The notes under the pieces: model-generated
Databases searched by the model: none
The model's input: the letters and a program-made list of their open reading frames with translations, nothing else
Told to the model about the DNA's origin: nothing
Shown here: one piece after another, positions 18,497 to 30,501 of the stretch
How positions within the stretch are numbered: position 1 is the stretch's first letter
Layout of the letters: each line of letters begins with the position of its first letter
Made by a program: the position numbers and the translations under genes
NCBI RefSeq assembly: GCF_014201145.1
Contig: NZ_JACHDP010000001.1
Location: 2,914,001-2,978,000, forward strand
DNA length: 64,000 bases
Origin: Micromonospora parathelypteridis
GTDB lineage: Bacteria; Actinomycetota; Actinomycetes; Mycobacteriales; Micromonosporaceae
Reading direction: 5' to 3'

Positions 18497-18594
18497 GCTG
18501 CCCCGCTGCCCCGCTGCCCCGCCTGCTCGCCCGCCCGCTGCCCCGCCTGCTCGCCCGCCCGCTGCCCCGCCTGCTCGCCCGCCCGCTGCCCCGC
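18497..18594. repeat. GC-rich minisatellite (8-bp and 24-bp units)
   Basis: The tract starts with GCTGCCCC-type 8-base units, then has three identical 24-base units at 18517-18540, 18541-18564 and 18565-18588 (each CCCCGCCTGCTC plus GCCCGCCCGCTG), and ends in a partial unit. It is directly downstream of the MFS stop codon and abuts the palindrome at 18593. There are no spacers, so it is not a CRISPR array. Confidence 0.9.
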
Positions 18595-18673
18595 AAGATC
18601 ATGCTCGATCCTGGATGTAGTGGCCTCGACCGCGCTCCGATACCACTACATCCAGGTTCCAGCGCGATCTTGC
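18593..18673. repeat. 81-bp intergenic palindromic element A
   Basis: Left arm 18593-18623 and right arm 18643-18673 (31 bases each, about 27 matching) with a 19-base centre. The outer ends are GCAAGATC/GATCTTGC and the inner arms CCTGGATGTAGTGG/CCACTACATCCAGG. It lies between the convergent MFS and 5'-nucleotidase genes and shares GATC-ending arms with the elements near 24150, 24260, 42468 and 47360. Confidence 0.9.
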
Positions 18674-18756
18674 CCCAGCCGCAGCCGCCCAAGCCGGCCG
18701 CGCGCGGGGCCGGCGGCCGCCAGGCGCAACTGGGAGCCGGCAGGGGCGTGGGACGG

Positions 18757-18790
18757 GTCGGGCCCCGGAGCATCCGCTCCGGGGCCCGAC
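18757..18790 (-). terminator. hairpin terminator of 5'-nucleotidase gene
   Basis: A perfect 15-bp stem (18757-18771 with 18776-18790) and loop ATCC, located 17 bases past the minus-strand nucleotidase stop. It lacks a U-tract, as is common in high-GC actinobacteria. Confidence 0.8.
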
Positions 18791-18806
18791 ATCGCGGGGT
18801 CGGCCG

Positions 18807-20513
18807 TCAGGAGACGAGGACCTCGGCGGTGGTGCGGATCCGGTCCAGCGTCGGCGCGGAGACCGGCGACTGGGCGGTCAGGTAAGCCACGAAGGCGTCC
18901 AGGTCGATCTGAGCGGTGACCAGGTTCGTCCCGCCGGTGAGGGCGCTGAAGCCGTCACCGCCGCCGGCCAGGAAGTTGTTCACCGTCACCCGGTAGGTGG
19001 CGGCGGTGTCGACCGTGGTGCCGCCGAGGGTGAGGCTGCCCCGGACCACGCGGGTGCCGGCGCACGGGTCGGCCACCGTGCCGGTGGTGCCGGACGGGTC
19101 GACGACGTAGCCCACCGTCGCCGACGGGTACAGCGTCCGGCCGGTGACGAACTGCTGCTCCAGTACGCAGTAGAGCTGTGCACCGGTCAGGTCCAGCGTC
19201 ACCAGGTTGTTGGCGAACGGCTGCACCGTGAACGCCTCCTCGTAGGTGACCGGGCCGGCGTCGAGGTCGGCCCGGACCCCGCCCGGGTTCATGAAGGCGG
19301 CGACCGCCCCCTGTTCGTCGTCGGTGGCGGCGAGTTGCGCGTCGGCGATCAGGTTGCCCAGTGGCGATTCACCCAGACTCGTACCGAAGAGGGTTTCCTG
19401 GCTCCGGGTGATCGCCTGGCTGGTCTCACCGACCTGGCGGCCGGCGACCGGGCCGAGCACGGTCTTGTACCGGCTGATCAGTGCGGTCTGCTTCGGGTCC
19501 TTGGCCACGTCCCGGGTGACCACGATGTTCTCCGCGGCGGCGGAGATGACGTCTCCGGACCGACGGTCGATCTTGAGGTCGATGTCGGTGACCAGGCGAC
19601 CGAAGGAGCTGGCACTGGTGACCAGCTTGCCGTTGATGTCGCAGTTGTACGCCTGGTGGGTGTGCCCGCTGACCACCACGTCGATCGACGGGTCCATCCG
19701 GTTCGTGATGTCCACGATGGGCCCGGTCATGCCGACGCAGTCGTTGATCCCGCCGGTCGCCGCCTGGGTGCCGCCCTCGTGCAACAGCACGACGATCGCC
19801 TCTACGCCCTTGCGGCGCAGCTCGCGAGCGTACCGGTTGGCGGTGTCCGCCTCGTCGGCGAAGCGGAGGCCGGCGACCCCCTGCTGGCTGACGATCTCCG
19901 GGGTGCCCTCCAGGGTCATCCCGATGAAGCCGACCTTGACGCCCTGCACCTTGTGGATCGCGTACGGCGCCATCAGCGGCTTGCCGGTCGCGGTCTTGAA
20001 GGCGTTCGCGGACAGGTACTGGAAGCCGGCGCCCCGGTAGGGGGTGCCGTCGGCGCAGCCGTCGACCGGGTGGCAGCCGCCGTTCTGGATCCGCACCAGC
20101 TCGGCGGCACCCTCGTCGAACTCGTGGTTGCCGACGCTGGCGTAGTCCAGCCCGGCCATGCTCAGCGCCTCGATGGTCGGCTCGTCGTGGAACGCGGCGG
20201 AGAGCAGCGGGGACGCGCCGATCAGGTCACCCGCGGCGACCGTGATGGTGTTCTTCTTCTTGGCGGCGGCGCGCAGCTCGGCCAGGTGGGTGGCCAGGAA
20301 CTCGACGCCACCCGCGGTCTGCCCGGCGATGGTGCCGCTGGACCCGCTCGGCGGTTCGAGGTTGCCATGGAAGTCGTTCAGCGCCAGCAGGCTGACGTCG
20401 ACCGGCTTCGGCCGCGCGTCGGCTTCTTCAGGGGTGGTGGCGACCGCGCCGAACGCGGCCACCGCAAACGCGGTCAGACCGACAGCGGCCCGACGCATCC
20501 CGGGTATGGACAT
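18807..20513 (-). CDS. secreted 5'-nucleotidase / metallophosphatase
   Basis: A 568-residue exported enzyme that removes phosphate from nucleotides outside the cell. A signal peptide (MSIPGMRRAAVGLTAFAVAAF) ends near residue 34. The calcineurin-like N-terminal domain has LALNDFHGNLEP (about 42-53), AAGDLIG, GNHEFDEGA and GHTHQAYN, giving the two-metal site. The C-terminal 5'-nucleotidase substrate-binding domain begins near residue 365 with QAITRSQETLFGTSLGESPLGNLIADA and contains NFLAGGGDGFSAL. Length and domain order are typical. The gene is alone on its strand with its own terminator; phosphate control is plausible but no Pho box was identified. Confidence 0.95.
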   Translation of the reverse strand: MSIPGMRRAAVGLTAFAVAAFGAVATTPEEADARPKPVDVSLLALNDFHGNLEPPSGSSGTIAGQTAGGVEFLATHLAELRAAAKKKNTITVAAGDLIGASPLLSAAFHDEPTIEALSMAGLDYASVGNHEFDEGAAELVRIQNGGCHPVDGCADGTPYRGAGFQYLSANAFKTATGKPLMAPYAIHKVQGVKVGFIGMTLEGTPEIVSQQGVAGLRFADEADTANRYARELRRKGVEAIVVLLHEGGTQAATGGINDCVGMTGPIVDITNRMDPSIDVVVSGHTHQAYNCDINGKLVTSASSFGRLVTDIDLKIDRRSGDVISAAAENIVVTRDVAKDPKQTALISRYKTVLGPVAGRQVGETSQAITRSQETLFGTSLGESPLGNLIADAQLAATDDEQGAVAAFMNPGGVRADLDAGPVTYEEAFTVQPFANNLVTLDLTGAQLYCVLEQQFVTGRTLYPSATVGYVVDPSGTTGTVADPCAGTRVVRGSLTLGGTTVDTAATYRVTVNNFLAGGGDGFSALTGGTNLVTAQIDLDAFVAYLTAQSPVSAPTLDRIRTTAEVLVS

Positions 20514-20795
20514 GAATCTCCTCGTGAGAATCGACGCGTGCGGCGCCCGGCCTCTGGGTCGACCGGGCCGCCAACCGACGCCGTCGGAAGGATCGATCGC
20601 GAATGGCGGCGGTTGGGGATGGCCGCCTGCACCGACAGCCTCTCATCCGGACGGCGACCGGTCGACCCAGGCAGCACATCAGGGCCGCGAGCAGGCCCGA
20701 ACCCCAATCGACAGGTGTTCCGTGCGGTCTGCCAGACATTGTCGGGCCCAGGGTCTAGAAAGGACGGGACGGCCAGCGCGGACGGAGGCGGCATC

Positions 20796-21593
20796 GTGAG
20801 CGGGACGACACCGGTGGTGGAGCAGGTGCGATCGGCGGACGGCACGCCCATCGCGTTCGAACGGTCCGGGGCCGGGCCCGCGATCATCCTGGTCGGTGGC
20901 GCGCTGAGCGACCGCAACACGACCCGCGACATCGGTGCGGCGTTGGCACCGGATTTCACCGTGTTCAGCTACGACCGCCGAGGTCGGGGCTACAGCGGCG
21001 ACACGGCACCGTACGAGATCGGCCGCGAGTTCGACGATCTGGCTGCCCTGATCGCGGCGGCAGGTGGTTCCGCCGCTGTCTACGGGATCTCCTCCGGCGC
21101 GGTCCTGGCCGCCCTCGCCACCGCGCAGGGTCTGCTGGTGACCGGGTTGGTCCTGTTCGAGCCACCGTTTCAGGTTGGGACGCACGTCGGCGTCTGGAAG
21201 GACACCACCGCGCAGCTCATCGAGCTGATCGCGGCCGACGACCGGGACGGCGCGGTGGAGACGTTCCTCAGCTCCTCGGTCGGGCTGCCGGCCGAGGCGA
21301 TCACGGGGATGAAGGCGCAACCGATGTGGGGCTCCCTGACCGCGATCGCGCACACCCTGCCGTACGACGAGATCGTCACCGCGGGAGGGCGACTGCCCGC
21401 GGACCGGCTGGCGGCAATCACCGCGCCGACCCTGGCTGTGGACAGCACGGGTAGCCCGCAGTGGCTACGCGACGGGAGCCGTGCAGCGGCCGGGGCGGTC
21501 CCGGGGGGCCGGTCGGTCAGCCTCGACGGTGGCTACCACGAGGTGCCGCCGACGACGCTCGCTCCCGCGTTGCGCGAGTTCCTGCTGGCTTGA
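20796..21593 (+). CDS. alpha/beta hydrolase
   Basis: A 265-residue alpha/beta-hydrolase fold protein. The oxyanion segment IILVGGALSDRN lies near residue 30 and the sharp nucleophile turn is GISSGA near residue 98, with Ser as nucleophile. The general base region is YDRRGRGYSGDTAPYE, and the catalytic His is probably in SLDGGYHEVPP near the C-terminus. There is no signal peptide. The start is GTG at 20796, preceded by GGAGG; the frame is open far upstream but overlaps the nucleotidase gene antisense. This group includes epoxide hydrolases, esterases and lactonases; no substrate can be assigned. It converges with a phosphoesterase gene 29 bases away. Confidence 0.9.
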   Translation: MSGTTPVVEQVRSADGTPIAFERSGAGPAIILVGGALSDRNTTRDIGAALAPDFTVFSYDRRGRGYSGDTAPYEIGREFDDLAALIAAAGGSAAVYGISSGAVLAALATAQGLLVTGLVLFEPPFQVGTHVGVWKDTTAQLIELIAADDRDGAVETFLSSSVGLPAEAITGMKAQPMWGSLTAIAHTLPYDEIVTAGGRLPADRLAAITAPTLAVDSTGSPQWLRDGSRAAAGAVPGGRSVSLDGGYHEVPPTTLAPALREFLLA

Positions 21594-21622
21594 CGGCCCG
21601 GGGCGGGCAGCGACGGGCGCTC

Positions 21623-22402
21623 TCAGAAGCCGCAGGTCTGGCCGGCGGAGTGGCTGACCTGCACGGTGTGTGTCACGCAGCCGCCCGCCTCGATCATGTG
21701 CAGCAGGAACGCGGTTGGCTCGTCGACCCAACCGATCTGCTCGTCGGCGCTCATGGTGAGCGTGCTCTGCTTCCACGTGCTGGGCGCCACGGTGAGCACC
21801 GTGCCCGCGTACCCCGTGGTGACCGGGCGGTGCAGGTGGCCGGCGGCGACCCGCACGACGTGCCGGTGCCGACCGATCACCTCGGCGAGCGCGTCACCGT
21901 CGGCGAGCCGGAGGGAGTCGGCCGCGGGGATGCCGACCGCGACCGGCGGATGGTGCAGGCAGACCACGGCGGGCACCTCGGGCCGCCCGGCCAGCACCCC
22001 GTCGAGCCAGCCGAGCTGCTCCTCGCCGAGCTGGCCGCTGCTGCTGCCGGGGACGAGCGAGTCGAGCACCACGACGGACGCCGCCTCATGGTCGACGTGG
22101 TAGTAGGCGGAGAAGCCGCCCCCGAGCCACGGTGTGCCCCCGAAAGCGTCGAGCAGAGACTCGCGGTCGTCGTGGTTGCCGGGGACCAGGTGCACCGGCA
22201 GCGGGAACTGGCCGATCAGCTCGCGCAGTGCCGCGTACTCGTCGGGCCGGCCGTGGTCGACCAGGTCGCCGGTGATCACCACGCAGTCCGGTCGGGGCCT
22301 CAACGCCAGCACCCGGCCGAGCGCACGGTGCAGCCCGGCGGCCGGTTGGGCGGCGAGCAGCCCGGTGGTCAGATGCGGGTCACTGAGCTGGGCGATGAGC
22401 AT
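21623..22402 (-). CDS. CpdA-like metallophosphodiesterase
   Basis: A 259-residue class III cyclic-nucleotide-phosphodiesterase-like enzyme. It has LSDPHL near residue 6, [11 protein letters not shown] near 42-52, [12 protein letters not shown] near 73, CLHHPPV near 149 and AAGHLHRP near 188, which is the full set of metal-binding Asp, His and Asn residues. It has no membrane segment, so it is probably cytosolic. ATG 22402 is preceded by GAGGAGG. In the family, substrates are cAMP or other phosphodiesters. The GAF/GGDEF gene diverges from it across a 189-base region that contains the 32-bp repeat element. A link between cyclic-nucleotide turnover and the GGDEF protein is suggestive only. Confidence 0.92.
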   Translation of the reverse strand: MLIAQLSDPHLTTGLLAAQPAAGLHRALGRVLALRPRPDCVVITGDLVDHGRPDEYAALRELIGQFPLPVHLVPGNHDDRESLLDAFGGTPWLGGGFSAYYHVDHEAASVVVLDSLVPGSSSGQLGEEQLGWLDGVLAGRPEVPAVVCLHHPPVAVGIPAADSLRLADGDALAEVIGRHRHVVRVAAGHLHRPVTTGYAGTVLTVAPSTWKQSTLTMSADEQIGWVDEPTAFLLHMIEAGGCVTHTVQVSHSAGQTCGF

Positions 22403-22479
22403 GGGCTCGCCTCCTCGGCGCCGGGAGCTCCACGCTATCGCCGGCCGCGGCGTCCCGGGGGCACGCGCCCACAGGCTGT

Positions 22480-22511
22480 GTCCACAGCCTGTGGATAGCA
22501 CATGTGTACGA
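22480..22511 (+). repeat. 32-bp dispersed element, copy 1 (DnaA/LexA-box-like)
   Basis: The first 19 bases, GTCCACAGCCTGTGGATAG, contain the palindrome TCCACAG-C-CTGTGGA. The remainder, CACATGTGTACGA, read on the minus strand resembles an actinobacterial LexA box. The reverse complement of 47462-47493 matches it at 31 of 32 bases. It lies between divergent phosphodiesterase and GGDEF genes. Confidence 0.9.
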
Positions 22512-22591
22512 AGCATGGTCGACCTCGCCGCCGTGAGTACGCTTGATCGCGCGGCTCGGCGCCGGCCGGCCTGTCCCCTACCTGGAACGAC

Positions 22592-24007
22592 GTGCGAGTG
22601 GATCATCAGCGAGTCATCCGTGACGTCACCGTCCGCCTGCCGATGGCGTCGAGCGCGCCGGAGGCCTGCCGGTGGACGGTCACCGCGCTGTCCCGCCACA
22701 CCCCGGCGACGATCTCCGTGCTGCTCGCGGTCCACGACCGGCTGCGCTGCGTCGCGGCGACCGGGGCCTGGCAGGTCTTCGCGACCGTGCCGGCGCGGAC
22801 CGGCATCGTCGGGCGGGTGTACGCCAACGGCACCCCCGCCGTCGTCCCGGACGTCACGGTCGACCCGGACTACCTACCGGTACGCCCGGACGTGACCGCC
22901 GAGCTGTGCGTACCGGTGCTGGACCCGGCGGGCCGCGCGATCGGCGTGCTCGACCTGCAGTGGAGTGAGCCGGTCGACCTGGAACCGTGGCGGGAGACCA
23001 CACAGCGGCTGGCCAACCGGCTCGGCGCGCGGATCGCCGCGCTCGGCGGCCCACCGGCGGAGAGCCGCAGCGAGAAACTGCTCCGGCACGCCGCCGCGCT
23101 CACCTCCGCACCGACCGAGTGGGACGTGCTGGACGTGGCGGCCGGCGCCGCCCGGGAGGTCTCCACCCTCTCCACCGCGCTGCTCCTGATCGCCGGCCAA
23201 CCCGGCCCACCCCCGGCGACGCCGAGCGACCTGGAAACCCGGATCCGCACCGAGCTGACCGAGGCGGGTCCGGCCGCACTGGACCGGATGGTCGACCGGG
23301 CGCACCGGTACGGCGCCGGGTACACGCTGGGCGAGGCCGGGCACCCCCCGACCGAGGACTACCGGCCGCTGACCCGGGCGGGGGTGCGCACGCTGGTCGC
23401 CGTTCCGGTCGGGCCGCCGGACGCCGGCGGGGTGCTGCTGGTCGCCGACGAACGCGCACTGCGCCCGGACCCGACCACGGTCAGCTTGATGGAACTGCTC
23501 GCCGGGCAGGCGTGGACGAACCTGGACCGGCTCCGCACGCTGGCCCGGCTCCGGGAGCAGGCCAGCTCCGACCCACTGACCGGGTTGCGGCACACCGGCC
23601 CGTTCGGGCAGCGGATCGCCGCGGCCACCCCGGGACGTACGGCCCTGCTGGCGATCGACGTGGACGGCTTCAAGACCGTCAACGACACGTACGGCCACCA
23701 GGCTGGCGACCGGGTGCTGGTCGGGCTGGCCCGGGCGCTGGAGGGGGCACTGCGGCACGGCGACGAGCTGTACCGGATCGGCGGCGACGAGTTCGTCGCA
23801 GTGATCGAGGTGAGCCGTCCCGAGGAGGCGGTCCGGATTGCCGAACGGCTGACCGAGGCAGCCCGGCGGATCGGTCGCACGATCAGCGTGGGTGTCGCAC
23901 TGCCTCGCCCCGGCGAGTCCCCCGATCGCACCCTACGAAGAGCCGACCAGGCCCTGTACGCGGTAAAACGCCAAGGCCGAGACGGCGTACACCTGTCCGC
24001 GGCATAA
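22592..24007 (+). CDS. GAF/GGDEF diguanylate cyclase
   Basis: A 471-residue cytosolic signalling protein. A first GAF-like domain (about residues 20-135) includes [20 protein letters not shown] and [21 protein letters not shown] second GAF-like region spans about 150-300. The C-terminal GGDEF domain has an intact active site RIGGDEF (G397-F401) and the allosteric I-site RHGD at 388-391, five residues before it. It should therefore make cyclic-di-GMP and be product-inhibited. In Streptomyces, c-di-GMP controls development through BldD; whether that holds here is inference. The start is GTG at 22592; GTG 22598 is an alternative. No EAL domain is present. Confidence 0.94.
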   Translation: MRVDHQRVIRDVTVRLPMASSAPEACRWTVTALSRHTPATISVLLAVHDRLRCVAATGAWQVFATVPARTGIVGRVYANGTPAVVPDVTVDPDYLPVRPDVTAELCVPVLDPAGRAIGVLDLQWSEPVDLEPWRETTQRLANRLGARIAALGGPPAESRSEKLLRHAAALTSAPTEWDVLDVAAGAAREVSTLSTALLLIAGQPGPPPATPSDLETRIRTELTEAGPAALDRMVDRAHRYGAGYTLGEAGHPPTEDYRPLTRAGVRTLVAVPVGPPDAGGVLLVADERALRPDPTTVSLMELLAGQAWTNLDRLRTLARLREQASSDPLTGLRHTGPFGQRIAAATPGRTALLAIDVDGFKTVNDTYGHQAGDRVLVGLARALEGALRHGDELYRIGGDEFVAVIEVSRPEEAVRIAERLTEAARRIGRTISVGVALPRPGESPDRTLRRADQALYAVKRQGRDGVHLSAA

Positions 24008-24109
24008 CCCCACCCCGCCCCCGCCGCGTCACCCCGCCCGCCCCGTCCCGCTCCCGTCGCCCCGCGCCCCGTCGCCCGCGCCCCCTGGAGCCCCCCCGGA
24101 GCCCCCGGC

Positions 24110-24184
24110 GTCGATCATGGAGTTGTGGTGCCCCGCGAAACGGGCATGGCTACATCTTTCACCCACCACAACTCCATGATCGAC
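24110..24184. repeat. 75-bp intergenic palindromic element B
   Basis: Perfect 21-bp arms, 24110-24130 and 24164-24184, starting GTCGATCATGG and ending AGTTGTGGTG, with a 33-base centre ending TTTCACC. Element D at 42431-42505 has the same arm length, the same total length and near-identical arms. B sits between the convergent GGDEF and asd genes. Confidence 0.93.
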
Positions 24185-24220
24185 CCCACGCCCCCGCCCC
24201 CCGCGCTCCCGCCACCAGGA

Positions 24221-24296
24221 CCGCGATCTTGCAGTTTCGGTCGCTGATTCGTCACCCTTAACCCCTTTTGTCGCGACAGAAACTGCAAGATCGCGG
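24221..24296. repeat. 76-bp intergenic palindromic element C
   Basis: Arms 24221-24244 and 24273-24296 (24 bases, 23 matching) begin CCGCGATCTTGCAGTTTC. The 28-base centre contains CCCTTAACC. It lies 36 bases after element B in the same convergent gap, and its ends and centre resemble element E at 47329-47398. Confidence 0.93.
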
Positions 24297-24300
24297 AGCA

Positions 24301-24325
24301 GGGCACGGGGCGAGCAGGGCAGGGG
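24301..24325 (+). other. G-quadruplex-capable tract
   Basis: Four G-runs (24301-24303, 24307-24310, 24317-24319, 24322-24325) separated by 3, 6 and 2 bases meet the usual four-tract pattern. On the other side of elements B and C, about 24075-24105 is equally C-rich. The rest of the 24008-24374 gap is low-complexity C or G sequence. Confidence 0.5.
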
Positions 24326-24374
24326 CGAGCGCGGGGCGGGGCGAGCGCCGGGCAGGGGTGAGCGCCGGAGGGGG

Positions 24375-25436
24375 TTAGGGGGTTTTTAGCTCTTTGGCTA
24401 GGAGTTCGGCGATCTGGGCCGTGTTGAGGGCGGCGCCCTTGCGGAGGTTGTCGCCCGTGACGAAGAAGTCGAGGGCGCGGGGGTCGTCCAGGGCGCGGCG
24501 GATCCGGCCGACCCAGGACGGGTCGGTGCCGACCGCGTCGATCGGCATCGGGAACTCCCCGGCCGCGGGGTCGTCGACCAGGATCACCCCGGGCGCGTTG
24601 CGCAGTGCTTCGCGGGCGCCCTCGGCGTCCACCTCGGTGCCGAAGACGGCGTGCACGGCCACCGAGTGGGCGGTGACCACCGGCACCCGGACGCAGGTGG
24701 CGGACACCTTGAGGTCGGGCAGGCCGAGGATCTTCCGCGACTCGTTGCGGATCTTCATTTCCTCGGATGACCAGCCACCGTCTGCCGGGGAGCCGGCCCA
24801 GGGCACCACGTTGAGCGCCAGCGGGGCCGGGAACGGCCCGAGGTCGTCGCCGACCGCCTGGCGGACGTCGCCGGTGCGCGAGCCGAGCGCGCGGTCTCCG
24901 GCGACCTTGGTGAGCTGGTCGTGCAGGATGTCGACGCCGGACTGGCCGGCCCCGGAGACCGCCTGGTAGGAGGCGAGCACCAGCTCCCGTAGGCCGTACT
25001 CGCGGTGCAGCGGCGCAACGGCGACGATCATCGCGAGGGTGGTGCAGTTGGCGTTCGCGATGATGCCCCGGGTGCGGTTGCGGACCTCTTCGGGGTTGAT
25101 CTCCGGAACGACCAACGGGACATCCCGATCCATCCGGAACGCGCCGGAGTTGTCGACCGCGATCGCGCCTCGGGCGACGGCGATCGGCGCCCACTCGGCG
25201 GAGACCTCGTCGGGCACGTCGAACATCGCCACGTCGACCCCGTCGAACGCCTCGGGGGTCAGTGCCTGGACGACGAGTTCTTCACCCCGGCAGCGCACCC
25301 GGCGCCCGACCGAGCGCTCGGAGGCGAGCAGCCGAATCTCACCCCAGACGTTGCGGCGCCCGGTGAGCAGCTCACACATGACGGTGCCGACGGCACCGGT
25401 TGCTCCGACCACGGCGAGGGTGGGCAGCGCCGTCAT
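24375..25436 (-). CDS. asd: aspartate-semialdehyde dehydrogenase
   Basis: A 353-residue enzyme that reduces beta-aspartyl phosphate to aspartate semialdehyde, the shared step toward Lys, Met, Thr and diaminopimelate for peptidoglycan. The NADP-binding GATGAVG is at residues 11-17. The catalytic Cys131 is in ANANCTTLAM, and the substrate-handling SGAGQSG and VTAHS motifs follow. Length is normal for the long actinobacterial form. It starts 5 bases after the stop of the aspartate kinase gene, the classic ask-asd operon. The two enzymes catalyse consecutive steps. Downstream lie palindromic elements B and C. Confidence 0.97.
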   Translation of the reverse strand: MTALPTLAVVGATGAVGTVMCELLTGRRNVWGEIRLLASERSVGRRVRCRGEELVVQALTPEAFDGVDVAMFDVPDEVSAEWAPIAVARGAIAVDNSGAFRMDRDVPLVVPEINPEEVRNRTRGIIANANCTTLAMIVAVAPLHREYGLRELVLASYQAVSGAGQSGVDILHDQLTKVAGDRALGSRTGDVRQAVGDDLGPFPAPLALNVVPWAGSPADGGWSSEEMKIRNESRKILGLPDLKVSATCVRVPVVTAHSVAVHAVFGTEVDAEGAREALRNAPGVILVDDPAAGEFPMPIDAVGTDPSWVGRIRRALDDPRALDFFVTGDNLRKGAALNTAQIAELLAKELKTP

Positions 25437-25441
25437 CGGCG

Positions 25442-26707
<1,266 letters not shown>

Positions 26708-26967
26708 GACGGTGCACTCCCTCCCAGCGACCCTGAGCGTGCCGACGCCGCCGGAACCGGGGCCGGCGGCGCGTGTCAGACCTCTTGAGGGTATCCGGCA
26801 GGTAACGACGCCGGGTCAGGTGATCCCACCATCCGGCCCGAGCGGGGCCGGCCGGGCCGGTCCCACCAGGTCCGGCGGTACGCAGGGACGGCCAAAGCCC
26901 GACACGCCGGGACGAACCCGGTACGCGCCGGTCCCCACCGACCGCCCGCACCCACCAGAATGAGCCG

Positions 26968-27756
26968 GTGCCCGTCCTCATCCGCTCGGCCGGCCGCGTG
27001 CTCGGGCCGCTCGTGTTCGCCCTGCCAGCTCTCCTGGTCGCCTGTACCGGTGAGCAGCCGCCGGCCCCGCCGCCCGCCGATCCAGGACCGGTCGCGGTGG
27101 ACGCCGCGCGGGACGAGCTGGCCGCCCTGGCCGCGGCCGCCCAGGACCGTCACATGGTGGCCCAGTACGTGTACAGCCAGGCCGGTAAATCAGACCGGAC
27201 GATCGCGTTCACCAGCGCGAACGACGGCAGCTGGCGGATCGACGTGCCGGGGGGCGCGTGGGGTGGCGCCGCCGACATCTCGATGGCCGCCACGACCGAC
27301 GGGCTGTTCCAGTGCGCCCTGCCGTCGGCCGGCCGGCCGGAGTCGGCGAGCTGTGTACGCCTCGGTGAGCGCGACGACGCGATCCCGCGCCGGTCGGACC
27401 CCCGGGTCCAGCATCCGCTCACCGACTGGCTGGACGTGCTCACCGACCGGCGCGCACCGCTGGCGGTGGCCCCGGCCAGCCCACCCAAGGGCCTCGCCGG
27501 CACCTGTTACTCGGTGGACTCCACCTCGGCGTCGCTGAACGCCCCGCTGGAGGTGGGCATCTACTGCTACGACAAGGACGGCACGCCGACCGGCGCCCGG
27601 ACCGGGGCCGGGACGCTGCGGCTGGCCGCGCCGCCCGGCCCGGCGCCGGCGACCGTGCAGTTGGCCGGCCCGGTGGTGGTCGACCGGGAACCGCTCGACA
27701 CCGCCGCGCCCCCGACCCCTGATCCGTCGGACAGCCCGAGCGCGGGAACGTCCTGA
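26968..27756 (+). CDS. putative lipoprotein
   Basis: A 262-residue exported protein. The N-terminal signal MPVLIRSAGRVLGPLVFALPALLVAC ends in a lipobox (LVAC, Cys26), followed by a Pro-rich linker and a 200-residue outer domain with three further cysteines (LFQCALP, SCVRLGE, GTCYSVD) plus YCYDKDG. I do not recognise the domain; the VYSQAGKSDRTIAFTSANDGSWRIDVPGG stretch suggests a beta-rich fold. The start is GTG at 26968. It diverges from lysC across 260 bases. It stands alone, with a short CCCG-TTA-CGGG hairpin just after its stop. Role at the cell surface is unknown. Confidence 0.85.
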   Translation: MPVLIRSAGRVLGPLVFALPALLVACTGEQPPAPPPADPGPVAVDAARDELAALAAAAQDRHMVAQYVYSQAGKSDRTIAFTSANDGSWRIDVPGGAWGGAADISMAATTDGLFQCALPSAGRPESASCVRLGERDDAIPRRSDPRVQHPLTDWLDVLTDRRAPLAVAPASPPKGLAGTCYSVDSTSASLNAPLEVGIYCYDKDGTPTGARTGAGTLRLAAPPGPAPATVQLAGPVVVDREPLDTAAPPTPDPSDSPSAGTS

Positions 27757-27840
27757 CCTTCATCCCGTTACGGGTGCTCTTGCCCACATTTGGCGCACCC
27801 TACCTAAGAGGGCTAATTGCCCATACGGGACACTTCACTC

Positions 27841-28371
27841 ATGGCCGATCTCACCCCGCTGCTCGCCTTCCGCTGGAGCCCCCGGGCCTTCGACCCGAGC
27901 GCCGAGTTGACCAGGGACGAGGCGGCCTCACTGCTGGAGGCCGCGCGCTGGGCACCGTCGGCGGAGAACGGGCAGCCCTGGCGGTTCGCCCTCGGCCACC
28001 GGGACGACGAGACCTGGAAACGGATCCTGACCAGCCTCCCGGGCGACGACCAGGGCTGGGTCCGGCACGCCGCGACCCTGGTGGTCGGCGCGCACACCGG
28101 CGGCGACGCCGAGCGGGCCGCGTACGACCTCGGTCAGGCGATGGCACACCTGACGCTGCAGGCCACCGCACTCGGCCTGCACGTGCGCCAACTCACCCAC
28201 TTCGACCAGGTCGGCCTCGCCACCGAACTCGACCTGCCCGGCAGCATCCGCCCGCTGGTGGTCGCCGCCGTCGGCCGGCTCGGGGACCCGTTCGCTCTCC
28301 CGGCCGATCTGCGCGCCCGGGAGACCAGCCTGCGTCACCGCCGCCCGGTCGCCGACCTGCTGCTCCGCTGA
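27841..28371 (+). CDS. nitroreductase-family protein
   Basis: A 176-residue FMN-dependent nitroreductase-like protein. It has FRWSPRAFDP near residue 9, EAARWAPSAENGQPWRF (33-49) with the family flavin-contact residues, an alpha-helical DLGQAMAHLTLQATALGLHVRQ segment near 100, and the C-terminal HRRPVADLLLR. Such enzymes reduce nitro compounds, quinones or other electrophiles using NAD(P)H. ATG 27841 (MADLTPLLAFRW) fits family N-termini better than an in-frame TTG 24 bases upstream, though its ribosome-binding site is weak. A hairpin terminator follows, so it is transcribed apart from leuA. Substrate unknown. Confidence 0.9.
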   Translation: MADLTPLLAFRWSPRAFDPSAELTRDEAASLLEAARWAPSAENGQPWRFALGHRDDETWKRILTSLPGDDQGWVRHAATLVVGAHTGGDAERAAYDLGQAMAHLTLQATALGLHVRQLTHFDQVGLATELDLPGSIRPLVVAAVGRLGDPFALPADLRARETSLRHRRPVADLLLR

Positions 28372-28386
28372 TCGCCCGCCGGAACT

Positions 28387-28407
28387 GCCGGAGCTGATCG
28401 CTCCGGC
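28387..28407 (+). terminator. hairpin after nitroreductase gene
   Basis: A perfect 8-bp stem GCCGGAGC/GCTCCGGC with loop TGATC, starting 15 bases after the stop codon. It separates the nitroreductase from the leu leader. Confidence 0.65.
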
Positions 28408-28489
28408 GCACGGGCGGAGCCACCAACGGCGGCTGGGTCCCGATGCTGCGGAGTGATCGATGACCCTGGTCCCATTGTCCGGACCGGCC

Positions 28490-28518
28490 TTCCCACCCCC
28501 CGATCCATCACGTAGGGT
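28490..28518 (+). promoter_or_regulatory. probable leuA leader promoter
   Basis: TTCCCA at 28490-28495 and TAGGGT at 28513-28518 have an exact 17-base spacer. Initiation would fall within a few bases of the leader ATG at 28528, giving a leaderless or nearly leaderless leader peptide mRNA. The hexamers are weak matches. Confidence 0.4.
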
Positions 28519-28527
28519 GACGTGGTC

Positions 28528-30467
<1,940 letters not shown>

Positions 30468-30473
30468 TGCTCC

Positions 30474-30501
30474 GGGAGGGTCCCCACTCGGGGGCCCTCC
30501 C
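30474..30501. terminator. bidirectional terminator, leuA / MFS
   Basis: A 12-bp stem (30474-30485 with 30490-30501, one G-U type mismatch) and loop ACTC, followed by TCATTT. It lies between the leuA stop and the stop of the convergent MFS gene, so it probably serves both. Confidence 0.85.

Noticed and set aside
18497..18594. CRISPR array
   Set aside because: Units are contiguous without spacers and no cas genes are near.
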